DNA of 64,000 bases from Nymphaea colorata (lineage: Eukaryota > Streptophyta > Magnoliopsida > Nymphaeales > Nymphaeaceae). Below, in pieces: positions 22,901 to 33,525 of this stretch. Within the stretch, counting starts at the first letter, position 1, and every line of letters starts with the position of its first letter. The notes below the pieces were generated by a model, which saw only the letters and a list, made by a program, of their open reading frames with translations, searched no databases and was not told where the DNA came from. The translations under genes and the position numbers were made by a program. The stretch is taken from the NCBI RefSeq assembly GCF_008831285.2, contig NC_045146.1, positions 1,886,001 to 1,950,000 on the forward strand, written 5' to 3'.

Positions 22901-25900
22901 TAAGTTTCTAGGTGGTCCTTTGTAATATTTTATAGTTAGGAGTATTAGGTGGCACAAGGGCCCAAGGTTCTTTTTCTTTTTTTCTTTTTTTTTGGAGAGC
23001 AAGGCGTCTCTTGGCCCCTCAACTCGGGTGCCTAGAGGGGCCAGTCTACCACCCGAGTGATGTTGATGGTGTGATCTTGCTGTTGCAGTCGCGATCTGGG
23101 ATGTCTCAGGAGGCTTCACTAAAGGTTACCCTCGATCAGTATAGATCGCCTAGTAAAGACATGTTTTGTTCAACCTGTGTATTGTGCCCACAGGGTTTCA
23201 GTTGAAGGCTCATCACCTATGTCACATGAGTGCGGGGTGTGGATGCTGGTGCCGGTGCCGATGTGCCGTATCCAAAAAAATTTGGGTGCAAGGGTGTGGC
23301 GAGGGTGTATATATATATAATATATATATTTAAATATAATTATATATATAAATGTATGTCTTCATAGCATGTATAATTTTAGCTTGTTTCTTAGCTTAAT
23401 TTGTCCTTTTCTTTTTACTTTTATTATTATACATAAAGAAAGAAAGGAACAGAGAGAATAAAAAAATGAAAAATATTTTGAACTTGCATAAGAAAGGACA
23501 TAGTTGGGGTGCGTGCCGGAGCAGCACCAGCGTCGTGTCGACATGGGTGCGACCCCTTTTTGAGTCCATGTGACATAACTCGTCACAATGACCATGTTCA
23601 TGGTTGTGATCCACCATTGTAACTTTGCAACATATGGAGGTCATGTATACCTCATTCATGATAATAAGATATAACTCTAAAGTCTAAGGTGCATTATGAA
23701 TTGATAACTTATGATGGCGACCATAACTCCTCATATGGATTTGTTTGACATAATTATATACTTATTTTGTTGAGCCATGTTCTACTCATGGCTATATGTT
23801 AACATACTCAAAGGAATTTGACCCTTCTTTCTATCTCTACAGTAGTTCTAGAGATATCAAGGGCTGCAGGATTGACATCCTCAATCTTTGTGATGGATTA
23901 GCATTGGCAATCTAGACACTACGTTGAGTTTGGGCTTTGTGGATATTTTTGTTGTTCGAGTCTAAGTGTCTTTGTGTGGGATCAAAAAGGTGTCACTTAA
24001 AACAGTGTTTGATGTTTTATTGGTGTTTCATTTTGTTGTGTTTTGGTCATTACTCAAGTTTGCTTTGGTAGGAGACTCCATGTTTGCTTTTGTTATTATT
24101 AAAAAAAAATGGTGTCAAAAACTTGGGTGGTAACATGGGTGGAACAGAAACGCCCAAAAATGTAATAACGGAAAAATCATGAATGGATGATATGTAGAAT
24201 GGATTTTGAGACTTGGAAAAGCTAATACTAATGTTTTTTAAACCCTTAGAAAATCCAACGAACACATCAAAAATTCATGGACTTTTTTAGTCCCTACTCT
24301 TATGAACATGTGGAATCCATGTACCCAGTTGGATTTATCCAGCAAAGAAAACTTAAGAGTGAGACAGAACTTAGCAGGGTAAGTCAAGATAAGAAAAAGC
24401 TGTTGCCTTTCAGAAACAGACATGTCACACAGAACCGAATAAATGAAACCTTAAACATAGATTTTAGGCACCTAGGCAGAACTTTATGTTGTAGCCAGAA
24501 CAATAAACTATTACTACTTCAATTTTGGATATCAAGCATCGAGTTGCACAAAGCAAGCTACACAGGTTTTTCAATATGATAGCATGTGTTGAAAAAAAAA
24601 AAAAAGGAGAACAAACCATGTTCAGCTTAATAAACTGGCCATGGACTGGTTATTCTTGTCCTCATCTTTTAAGAAGGCTGTTCACATGGAAGAGATCAAT
24701 ATGTTGAAAGTAAAAAAATCAAAATCTGTCTCTGAGGAGGAAATATTATCTCAGTAAAATCTTCAATTGTGAGATCACTTCAATGTTCAGGACTGCAGAA
24801 CTCTGGAAGGGATGAAGAAACAATGGGACATAAGAAAAGTAAAGAACTATCACACTGGAAATTGCTGTAGTTTTATAGTCATTATTCTTCTTCTTGAGAA
24901 GAAATTTAATTTTATATTGTGCATGCCATAGAAGATAGTTTAGATTCTCAATTCAAAAGTGCAGGTGTTGCTACTAAAAATGCATTGATCCTTCATTTAT
25001 TCCTTTAGTTAGATTGATAAGATTGAAAATACATGTGCATATGTATTTATGTTTGAATCTGGATCTGAATCCAAAGGTTCCAAACTGTGTACATCTAAGT
25101 ATGTATTATAAGGCCAGGCATGTTTATAAGGGCACTCTTGTTATTTTAACCTTACTCTTGTACTATTAAATCCTTGTAACAAAGATTAACATACCAGACT
25201 CCAGGTATTTGCAGTAAAACCAGTTGAAGCCTTGTGCATATAAGGGTTTCAGCTCACAGATTCAAGGAATCTACTTCAATCTTCATTAAGAAAATGTTCA
25301 CTTCCTAATTCGACTGAAATGCTTGACATTATAGCAAGTTCAACAAACAATAGATACAATGACAAAATGGAGAATTGATCATAGTTGTACATCTACAAAA
25401 AAATAGAGAGATGATACTGAGCATTAGATGGAAAAAGAAGACTTCAGAATATCAAGTGTGGGACTTCATCACAAAGATTTGTACCTTCAAAGCAAACATT
25501 CCAAACAAGGAGGATCCTTTTAGAGCACGGTCGTGAGTAGTAGGAACATCAGAAGAATTATTGCTAATGAAAAGGCCGTACAATCCCATGCCAAATATCA
25601 ACATGACAGTACCAGCAAGGTAAACGTCTAAAACAGGCAAAAAGGGAAGGAAAGGTCAAAATATATTCTGAAGAGTTTCTTATAAAAATAGACAATAAAG
25701 TTCAAGTATCAAACGCATGGGCAGGATGTGTAAGCAACACAGCATAGATGACTTTGTAATCAAAGCTACATATGATCATGTTGAACTATTTTGCATAGAG
25801 GAAAGTTTAGGATACGGACTTCCTTTGAGTATTTCCCTGTTCAGCAAGATGTCGTTAGGCAATGAAAAACTGAATATTAATTAATGCATTGATGCCATAT

Positions 25901-27221
25901 ACATGGCCTAACAAGGGTAAAGTAACATGCTTGAATTTCAGTGAGATAAGTAAAACAAAGGCAAAACTTTACAGAAATAAATTTTCTCAAGGGTTTTTAC
26001 CTATGGCCTCAACTAGGCGAAGGACCATCTGGCCGGTATGGATTCCTTTCACACAGCTATTTAAATATACCTTGTAGGCATCAACAATGTAAACACAGCC
26101 CTGATTCACAGGAAGAATATATCTGGTCAGTATACAACGTAATGATCAAAGATCTAGATATTGAAGAATAGAAAATAAATAATACAGCACCGTGCAAGGC
26201 CTATTTGGCCTTTGCAAGGAAGTGCATTTCAGAGGTTGAGACTAATTTTGCCTTAAAGGTACGACATCAAATGCAGCTGTAACATGTAGTATACAGCTGC
26301 TCGAAAGGCATTGACTAGGACACCAACGCATCCTGTTTTGGTATCATCATTGCCCTAATAAAAAAAAGTGGATCCTTTAAAATTTTGCCAATAAGCACAA
26401 AACACTGATTTTTTTCTGATATAACTAGCAAACGTAATATTCAACATTCTGTGTATCATGTTGTTGTTCAGTCAGATAGACTAGTATACATCGTCAGAGT
26501 TTCAGTTATAAAGACCAACTAAATAACAGACTTCAGATAATAGTTTCCATAATCTGCTTCATAAACTGACTGAGAAAAGCTTAATCTCAAAGACAAAAGA
26601 GAGTCGAGAATAGATGCATTACATTCAGAAAGCAGAGCACTGAACCCGCCAATGAACCACCAATAGCCAAGAGTGCCAAGAATCGGAAATCAAATATCAC
26701 CTGAAGAAACAGAAATTCTTATCCCTGTCAATCACACACCTTCATCTAAGACCACCCAAAAGAACCCAACCAAATAATAAACAAGTAAAGGAGAAATCGA
26801 CTTCCTTTAAGGGACAAACCTACGAATACCCAAAAAGTATACCAGAATAAGCCCGAAACTCAGAGAATGAACTCAACAGTACGAGATCAGCAAGAGAACT
26901 TACTCGCTCCACCGTCGACTCTGCAGAACGTTGAGGTCTAACGACGACCTTGGGATCGCGGATTCCGATACCGGAGGCAGAGGAATAGCTGAAAGCAAGG
27001 TCAGGTTGTTGGTGGTGGTGAGTAGCAGGGGGATGAGGGCGAGGGGTTTCATCTGCGGTCACTCTGGTGGGGATGGAGGATGAGTCTTGCTCCCTCTGTG
27101 AGCAGAATACCCTTCCCCTCTTGGATAGAGAAGGAGTCAGGTTTGAACGGAGGAGAGAGCCGAGACCTAAAGGGCGAGAAGGAGCCCGAACAAGCAGAAC
27201 AGACGTGCTCAGCACCGCCAT
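17725..27221 (-). CDS. UPF0114 family membrane protein, predicted plastid-targeted
   Basis: Five exons join in phase: 26904-27221, 26623-26700, 26001-26100, 25485-25627, 17725-17937; product 283 aa. Residues 1 to about 75 are rich in Ser, Arg and Pro with few acidic residues, typical of a chloroplast transit peptide. The mature part matches the UPF0114 (YqhA) family: exon 2 carries FLALLAIGGSLAGSV (first membrane helix), exon 4 GTVMLIFGMGLYGLF (second), and exon 5 ELKTKVGHVIVMILL and SVCIFLSSASLYIL (third and fourth). The biochemical role of the family is not established, to my knowledge. Intron 4 (17938-25484, 7.5 kb) is swollen by a Copia remnant that itself contains a MITE. The start at 27221 is the only ATG that gives the full transit peptide. 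The annotated splice sites are all canonical. Confidence 0.92.
19902..19977. repeat. Compound (CT)n(TA)n microsatellite
   Basis: CT run 19902-19932 followed directly by TA run 19933-19977, inside intron 4 of the UPF0114 gene and just upstream of the Copia remnant. Confidence 0.9.
20468..20475. repeat. Target-site duplication, left copy
   Basis: CCCACAGG, repeated exactly at 20718-20725 on the other side of the MITE. Confidence 0.9.
20476..20717. mobile_element. hAT-type MITE inserted in the Copia element
   Basis: A 242-bp element with terminal inverted repeats CAGTGTTGTA and TACAACATTG (one mismatch) flanked by a perfect 8-bp target duplication CCCACAGG at 20468-20475 and 20718-20725. Eight-base duplications and CAG ends are hallmarks of the hAT superfamily. 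The interior has no coding capacity. Its left third and right end are built from overlapping near-palindromic units such as CGTATCGTACGATACG, around an AT-rich centre. Removing it and one target copy rejoins the Copia reading context. Confidence 0.9.
21167..21244 (+). repeat. 39-bp tandem duplication inside the Copia remnant
   Basis: Two adjacent copies of a 39-bp unit starting GAGTCCACTATAGATACATC (21167-21205, 21206-21244). It lies in the variable linker between integrase and reverse transcriptase, where Copia polyproteins tolerate length change. Confidence 0.85.
22189..22875 (+). pseudogene. Copia RNase H / end of reverse transcriptase, open fragment
   Basis: An uninterrupted 228-codon piece of the Copia polyprotein, covering the end of reverse transcriptase (YRSLIGKLLYVTVTKLDISF) and RNase H (MEAYSDVDYTGSVEDSKSTT; SSAESEYKAMAP). 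Family consensus has ADWAG-type residues where this copy has VDYTG, and the upstream pol is broken, so it is not an autonomous gene. The reading frame stops 6 bp before the polypurine tract, as in intact Copia elements. Confidence 0.85.
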
Positions 27222-28473
27222 GAGAGAGAGACGAAGAGAGAGACCGTTGGCCGATCGCTCCTGCTGTGACGAGTGATGGAGAATTGGAGGGAAAAACAGG
27301 TAAAAGGTAAATAAATCAGTGGACCGGTCCTTTTCAACTTCACCATTAACTTATAAGCAATGACAAATTCATTCCTGCCTCTGTCCTATTAACAAATCAA
27401 TCCCTACCAAAAGCTCTCCAAGCTAATTTTTTAAGTTAACCTGAACTAGGTTAACCTTGTCATTTAAAACTATTTTCTCCCTTCAAGTTGGAAAATGATA
27501 TTTCATTCTTCATGTTAAGAAACAAAAAGAGGAGTTTACAAATACTGAGTCACTTTTGATATATTTATAAGCAGCAACTTAATGATTTGGTAGTTACAAA
27601 TGTCTACCTAAGTTTACAAAACAATATGCAAGTATATGTTGTACCAAGCAGTTTAGGTGTTATGGCCCTCAACAAGAAATTATGTGGTATGGCTTGGAAA
27701 CAATCAAAATGTCTCTATTGGTTAAATAAAAGACACTCTCCCTATAATTGCAAAAGTTTAATGTATAATTTTTTTTTCTTTCAAAATTACAACAGTAGCC
27801 CTAAAGCTGAACCATACCAATACTGTTTCCCAGGTTACCAGCATAACATACAAATCGGCTTCCATCTTGTACTAATGAAAAACCCATAAAATATATTTAA
27901 AGATCCATTTTGCTCTTGATAAAAAGAGGCTTTTTTTTTTAAATAGAGTTTTTCACAATTCACATTTTTTTTTTTTTAGTTTTACTTGTTAGGAGCTGGT
28001 TATATTTAACAGGGAGAGTGAAAGGTCTGCCCTCTGCCCTTAACCCAAATGAGTCTCCTTCAGCTTAAAAGAAGAATGTCTAAAAGTTAAACGGCATTGA
28101 AGCGAAAGGGGACCATATGTTATAGGCTAGAAATGACCAAAAAGCCCCTACTTATTAAATAGAAAACCTTCTCATAAGGGCAAAAGTGGAATCTGAACAT
28201 TCTTCTGCTGCAAATTATCAAAATGCCCCATTAATAAAATGTAGGAACATGTCATCCCGTGCTAACTAATAACATAGAAAGGGTTGAAGGAGGTTTTTTA
28301 TAATTGTTAACATAAGTTGAATGCCTCTGGGAAATTATAAAAGCATTTGCAACGGTGCTTGATTGGTGGGTCCTCCTAGCCAAACGTTCAAAACACCACC
28401 TCTCTCTCTGGGGTTTGTTTTTGTATTAGGAGACCTCTTGTCTTCAAATTTTATTATATATTCCCATTTTATT

Positions 28474-28475
<2 letters not shown>

Positions 28476-28507
<32 letters not shown>

Positions 28508-28520
28508 CTCTCGCTCTCGC
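28476..28520. repeat. (CT)n microsatellite with CTCGCT ends
   Basis: About 15 CT units followed by CTCGCTCTCTCG. Confidence 0.85.
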
Positions 28521-28609
28521 ACAAAAGATATTCTTTGTAGGCCCATCCCCGGCGGCAGGGTTTTAATTATTGAAGGCTAGCTATGCCCTTTTTTTTTAAA
28601 GAATACATG

Positions 28610-28780
28610 TACTTCTAGTGAATGAGAGGATTACGATCTACTGAAAAGGAACCGAAGCTCTTCCCTTTTTTTAAGAGCTTAGGATTGTATCAATGCTCGG
28701 ACAAGAGATAGTGGACTGTCATTTCCAGAAGGATCGAACTCGAGATGTGCCTCTTTCATGCCACCAGTTCGTCTATGTTA
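28610..28780 (-). mobile_element. SINE-like element with tRNA-type A and B boxes
   Basis: On the minus strand an A-box-like TAGACGAACTGG (28764-28775) is followed about 23 bp later by a B-box-like GAGTTCGATCC (28731-28741), the spacing seen in tRNA genes and tRNA-derived SINEs. The rest does not fold into a tRNA, so a SINE head is the better reading. The 3' end and target duplication are not resolved. Confidence 0.4.
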
Positions 28781-28959
28781 TATATAATGGAGGAAGCATG
28801 TTTCATGACTATGAGATTTAACAAGCAAGAACATCATTATTCTTTTCTAATATACATTAAACTTTAGGAAAATGGTGCTTAGGCATATTTGTGAAATGTA
28901 CAAGTAACTATGTTTATGTAGATTCAGTTCAAGCATTAAAATGAGTAAGAAGTTAGTAA

Positions 28960-29145
28960 CCCACCTCTCACAAAAGAAGCTAGAAGCCCCCACCCCACTT
29001 TCCCCGACCTCCAAGGTCCTGAGGTTGCATCTGCGTCTTCAATGTATCATGAACCACCACTTAAGATGCTAAGGTATCGCACCCATGGGAATCGAATTAG
29101 ATGCATGTTTTTTTCATAGCGCCCTAACCTGACTAGCTACGGTAT
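28960..29145 (-). mobile_element. Second SINE-like element with tRNA-type boxes
   Basis: Minus strand: A-box-like TAGCTAGTCAGG (29128-29139) and B-box-like ATTCGATTCCC (29087-29097) with correct order. It lies about 350 bp from the other copy, in the same orientation and with a similar layout. The tail is not resolved. Confidence 0.4.
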
Positions 29146-31183
29146 AATTTTTTAGGCTCGGTTCAAGCTCTGAAAGTGGCAAAGGTGTGGGCTCAGCTAA
29201 GCTATGCATAACTTGACTTGGGCCTGGGTTCACTGTGGGGATCGATCCATTATGATCTGACCAAGCTTGATGTATATGAGATGGAATCCAAATCTAGTCG
29301 TAGTCATACGTATCTATGGCTTAAACAGGGTTATCGGCCATGCTTAGTTTCACACATAAACTCCGACTCAAACTTCCTGATTATAAGCCCAATATAAATT
29401 TATCGCATTAAATTTAAAGAACGGCATTTGAGACAACGAAAAACTATAGATCTTAAAGCATACTAGAACCAGCCTGTGTATGTTCAGGTCAAGCAAATTG
29501 GTTGCATTATCGAGTGGCATTACAAGTATATCACTTTTAGTGACGTTCATAAGAACGTTACGAGGAAGGTTTAGTAACAAGAAGACTACATAACTAAGCG
29601 CGTAACTCAAAACATTGTAATGAAACACAGGAACGTCCACTGATTGTCACATCATGGTTCGGCTCTTGTCTTCACAAGACTGGGCGCTTGAGCTTGAGCC
29701 AAGCTCCACCAATTACTATTTAGATTGGTCTAGGTTTAAATAGACCTATCTTGGCCGGAACCCAAAACATGTATTACAGTCCTAAACTCACTTGGACCAA
29801 AACATTGCTGAGGAGTCTAGAGTAGCTGGTCAGACTGGCAGCTGGTGAAAGTCTGATGGTTAGTTTGATTCTTGTAGGTGCTACGCCTTTGGACGGTATA
29901 CGATAGATGTGTGATATGATGGGTGCATTGTGCCCCCACATAGGTCGTGAAACAGCATTGGACTTCACAGAGCAAGGGAAAGGGAGAAGGGCTTCGATCT
30001 CTTCAAGGTATCTAACATCCCCCCACCACGCCCCGAGCCCACCTAGTCCAGAACAAGTCCAACTTTTTAACATCTTGCATCATCACATTCATCTAGTTCT
30101 TGATATCTTTCTCAGCCTTTGACATTAAATGTGGTTAGGAATGGCTGAAAGGACTTCATTTGGTAGAGGAAGTTATCATTACATTGATCAAATTTAGAAC
30201 TAGGAAATTCAAGAGAAGAAACACTAGCTGTACCTGCAAATGTGAGATTGAGGATTGAATAATATTGTTCCTTTCGACAAGGAAAACAAAAGGTTGCATG
30301 CGATGGTATATAGGTTGAGCAATTATGAAGACTATATGGACTGTTGTATGAGTCACCAAATCAATTTTATTGATGGTTGATAAAGTGGGTCTTTACTTTC
30401 CAAAGTCAGGTACAAGTTTTCATTTACTTATTTGAAGAAGTAACTTTATATCTGGCGCCTTTGAAACCATTGATTAAAGCCTATAAGCAATCCAATATGA
30501 AAATGTTCATATATCAAGGGAGAGAAAGAGAGTGCCTTAAACATTGAAAATTCTCAGCTTCCTTAATATACCTATTACTTTCTCATGATGTTCCCATGAT
30601 AAATATCTACTGTTGGATACTTTCTTTAGTTTATTCGTTAAATCCAAGGCATGCAATAATCATATAGCAGCAATAGTAAATAAAGAATATCGGTGTGATG
30701 ATCTTTAGGTACATGCGCGTTGTACAAGAACCATGCTTCAGCCGTTCATATTTCCCAACTGTTAATACACAGTGAAATTGTAAAAAAATTCAATACATGG
30801 TCAGCAAAAAAGAAAAGTGCAATTGGGCATTTTATGAAAGCTAGTAATAGAAACTGTACTTAAGAAATTTTATAGAATAAAACTATGCTAAATGCATATA
30901 AAGCTATTACTGGTAAAAGCAAATACATTGAAAAAGTTAAAATATAAATTATGTTGAACATACTTGAGATTGCAAGCCAGAATTTATTTTAGTATGAGTT
31001 TCGTTGTTGGGAAGTCGAATATATCAAAATCCATGTCACCATAGTCTACAACAATTACACTTTTTCTACCTCATCTTCTTTTCCTGTAGAGCGCCAACAA
31101 GTGTTATGACCATAGCCAAACTATTCAATATATATTCATTAGTCTTTCTATCATGCAAAGATACATATATATTAACAAATGAA

Positions 31184-31249
31184 AGTGGAATAAATAAGCA
31201 GATGTTACGAGTGAAGAGTGGAATAAATAAGCAGATGCTACGAGTGAAG
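31184..31249 (+). repeat. 33-bp tandem duplication
   Basis: Two copies of a 33-bp unit starting AGTGGAATAAATAAGCAGAT, with one base difference (GTTACGAG versus GCTACGAG). Confidence 0.9.
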
Positions 31250-31513
31250 ATGTAGCTACATGTGAAATAAATTATGATCAGGCCATAGAAAGCTGTCCAT
31301 CATCAAATAGTTAAAATAGGTTCATAGGTTAGTGCCCTACGAATACAGAAGACTACTTAATAACTACATTGCATCGAATCAATCGTTTGTGTAAAGTTCT
31401 TATAAATAAAAGAATCTGTCAATCAACATACTATTCAAACCCATCAATGCTACCAACTTCGTATGATATTAAAATGAATGCAGAAGACTTGGGCCAAATA
31501 TCTCAATTTATTC

Positions 31514-31872
31514 CATTGTCACAAAAAACAGGGACGGGTATTAAACGGCGAAGAAAAAAACAGGTATAATACGGCAAAGTTTTATATATCAAGAATAAAA
31601 CGGAAAAAGTTCGGCAAATTTTTTAAAAAAATTAAACATTTAATACATCTTAAAAATTATAAAAAAATAATAATTAATAAAAAACGACAAAAAACGGGAA
31701 AATAACGGCAAAAAACGGGAAAATGACGTATAATACGGGTATTATACGCGTTTTTTTGTTTTTTGACGTTTTTTTTTTAAAAAACGGGAATAGTACGGGT
31801 ATTATATGGCAGAACTGTTTTTGGCATTAAATACGTGTTTTTTTTTAAAAAACGGCGTTTTTTGTGACAATG
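31514..31872. mobile_element. 359-bp MITE-like element with CATTGTCACAAAAAAC ends
   Basis: The left end CATTGTCACAAAAAAC and the right end TTTTTTGTGACAATG are inverted repeats of about 15 bp. Flanks AATTTATTC (31505-31513) and AATTTTATTC (31873-31882) look like a target duplication with a one-base indel. The inside is non-coding and consists of repeated ACGGGTATTATACG and AAAAACGG motifs around an AT-rich core. The superfamily is uncertain: hAT by the CA end, or Mutator by a 9-10-bp duplication. Confidence 0.75.
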
Positions 31873-32329
31873 AATTTTATTCCAATATTTTCTTGCATTT
31901 ATTTAAAAAATACTTCTACCATTGTTGTACTAGAGATTGAGAAGAACTTTTTTTTTGCAAGTTTCTAGATTGAATTGCTAATACCATCTAGGGAACTTTT
32001 GCTTTCATTTTCTGAACTTCTACAACATTTTTGTCTTATCAAATAGAATATACTTTCCCTTGGAGTAGTTTTTAACTCGAGCTAGTCCGCTCAAAGGGCA
32101 GTTTGGCAGCCAACGGTCTGCAAATATGCTATATTTTGTTGGCCAACATGAACGATTGGTCTCCTATTGTATTGTTGTTGGTGTAACACAAACAAGTCCA
32201 AAGCGAAGGTAAGCCTGCTGGCAAGAGTTGGTGGCTTGTTTGCCTCAGCCAAACCTGTGACCCAATAACTTGGACCACACAAGCAAGTGCTGAAGAAGGC
32301 ACTTCACTTTGCTTAGATGGAATAGTAGG

Positions 32330-32700
32330 ATTAGGGATGTATATGAGCGAGTCTAGCTCGTCTGCTCAGCTTGAAACCGGCACGAGCTCCAGTCAAGCTA
32401 TAGAAGGTCAAACTCGACTCAATAGACCAAGTCGCAGTCAAGCTCGACTCTTTTAAGCGCATTTACAAAGTCTCCATTTGACATAATCTCTTTCTTCTGT
32501 TTTAAGTTTGAAAGTTACAAAAAAAATGATAACCTAAATTAAATTAAATTACTCAAAGTTCAGTCAAGCCGAATTCACTCGACTTGTTTATAAGCTCAAG
32601 TTTTCAGTTAAGCTCAAGCTCAAGTTGTTTATCAAATGAGTTGAGCTTAACTGAACATGTTCCAGCTTAAGTTGACTCAACTCGTTATCAGATACCAATT
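32330..32700. repeat. CTCGAG/CTCAAGCTC-rich dispersed repeat
   Basis: This member has the same motif content (AGCTCG, CTCGACT, AAGCTCAAGCTCAAG) as 3692-4070 and begins TAGGGATGTATATGAGC, a common end of plant MITEs of this type. The right end is not defined. Confidence 0.5.
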
Positions 32701-33525
32701 CGCTAGAACAGACCATGGCGGAGATCTTCAATAACAACCCCCCACAACACCTTTGTAGTTAATTCTCACAAACTTTTTCGGTTGCACCACTTTTTTAAGT
32801 TACACGTCTCGATCCGCTCGACTGTCCTCACGGGCACTTTGATTGCACAAAGATTATTGAGTTCAACACGCCATGGCCTTGGGCAAAAAGCAAGCTTGTT
32901 GACAAGGAAAGAGGACGTACACGATAATAGCCTACTATATTTAGAAGACTTGCATCGCGGGATGAGTCTCTCTCTGTTTACTTGCGTTTATGGTGCCTAT
33001 GAAAATGGCAGAAGTACGCTCCACGCTTCCAGAGAAAGAGATGTAAGTTGAGAATACATTCTGTGAACTTTTTATGAAACACATTACACAAAGTTGACAG
33101 CCAATTGCATGCACGGAGACACACAGAGAGAGACAGAGAGCCGACAAAATGAAAAATCATTAATCAATGAGAGAGAGAGAGAGAGATGGTCATCGCAGTA
33201 GCGGTAGGAAAACAAAAATACCTTCCCTCACCTTTTATTACAAGCGAAGATATTAGTACTTCTCACGTAATGCAAAAAAGACATCAAAAGAATTCAGTAC
33301 ACACATCTCTTACCCAGAATATAGTACAGCCATCGCTTGCCCACAACCCATTCATATTACCAACAGTTTTCAATACCACATTCTGGAGATTACTGAACAC
33401 CACCCATCCCCACATAAATGATAAATGAGAACTTCAGTTGATCACTCGCTACTGATTCAAAACTCCCTTTGCATTACATTTGCTTACCTGAAAATGAAGG
33501 GTGAAAGCAAAATTGCGAGGAAATG

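Larger units (their letters stand above)
20160..23200 (+). mobile_element. 5'-truncated, decayed Ty1/Copia retrotransposon
   Basis: Order of Copia pol domains on the plus strand: integrase core end (YSDNGISPQF near 20255; QNGVAERK near 20312), the region before reverse transcriptase (KYIFIGYS near 20831 and DVTFFES near 20916), reverse transcriptase pieces (LVARGYTYTYGVDF near 21560; QLDVKN near 21676; VYVDIILTG near 21929), then RNase H, the longest open part (22189-22875: SLIGKLLYVT, TKLDISFAM, KSTTGFCVF, SKSSAESEYKA). Frameshifts and stops break the rest. A polypurine tract GAGGGGGAG (22874-22882) precedes TGTTAAATTAG at about 22884, the probable 3' LTR start. Gag, protease and the 5' LTR are missing. 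It sits antisense in intron 4 of the UPF0114 gene. Both outer limits are approximate. Confidence 0.88.
17938..25484 (-). other. Intron 4 of the UPF0114 gene (7,547 bp)
   Basis: The donor reads AAG|GTACAAATC and the acceptor TTTTAG|GAACGACC on the minus strand. It holds the Copia remnant, the nested MITE and microsatellites. Outside those (17938-19900 and 23200-25484) I see AT-rich sequence with a GTGCGG-rich patch near 23225-23310 and no gene. Confidence 0.85.
27222..33525. other. Intergenic region between the UPF0114 and RETICULATA-related genes
   Basis: 6.3 kb with a (CT)n run at 28476-28520, two tRNA-box SINE-like segments, a MITE-like element at 31514-31872, a CTCGAG-rich repeat at 32330-32700 and a (GA)n run at 33166-33186. 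Short open frames such as 29774-30073 on the minus strand have no recognisable product. Confidence 0.5.

Noticed and set aside
23011-23205. Small plus-strand frame after the Copia polypurine tract
   Set aside because: It lies in the presumed 3' LTR, where coding is not expected, and it has no homology.
29774-30122. 99-codon minus and 71-codon plus frames
   Set aside because: No recognised domain and no splice-supported extension; they overlap each other on opposite strands.
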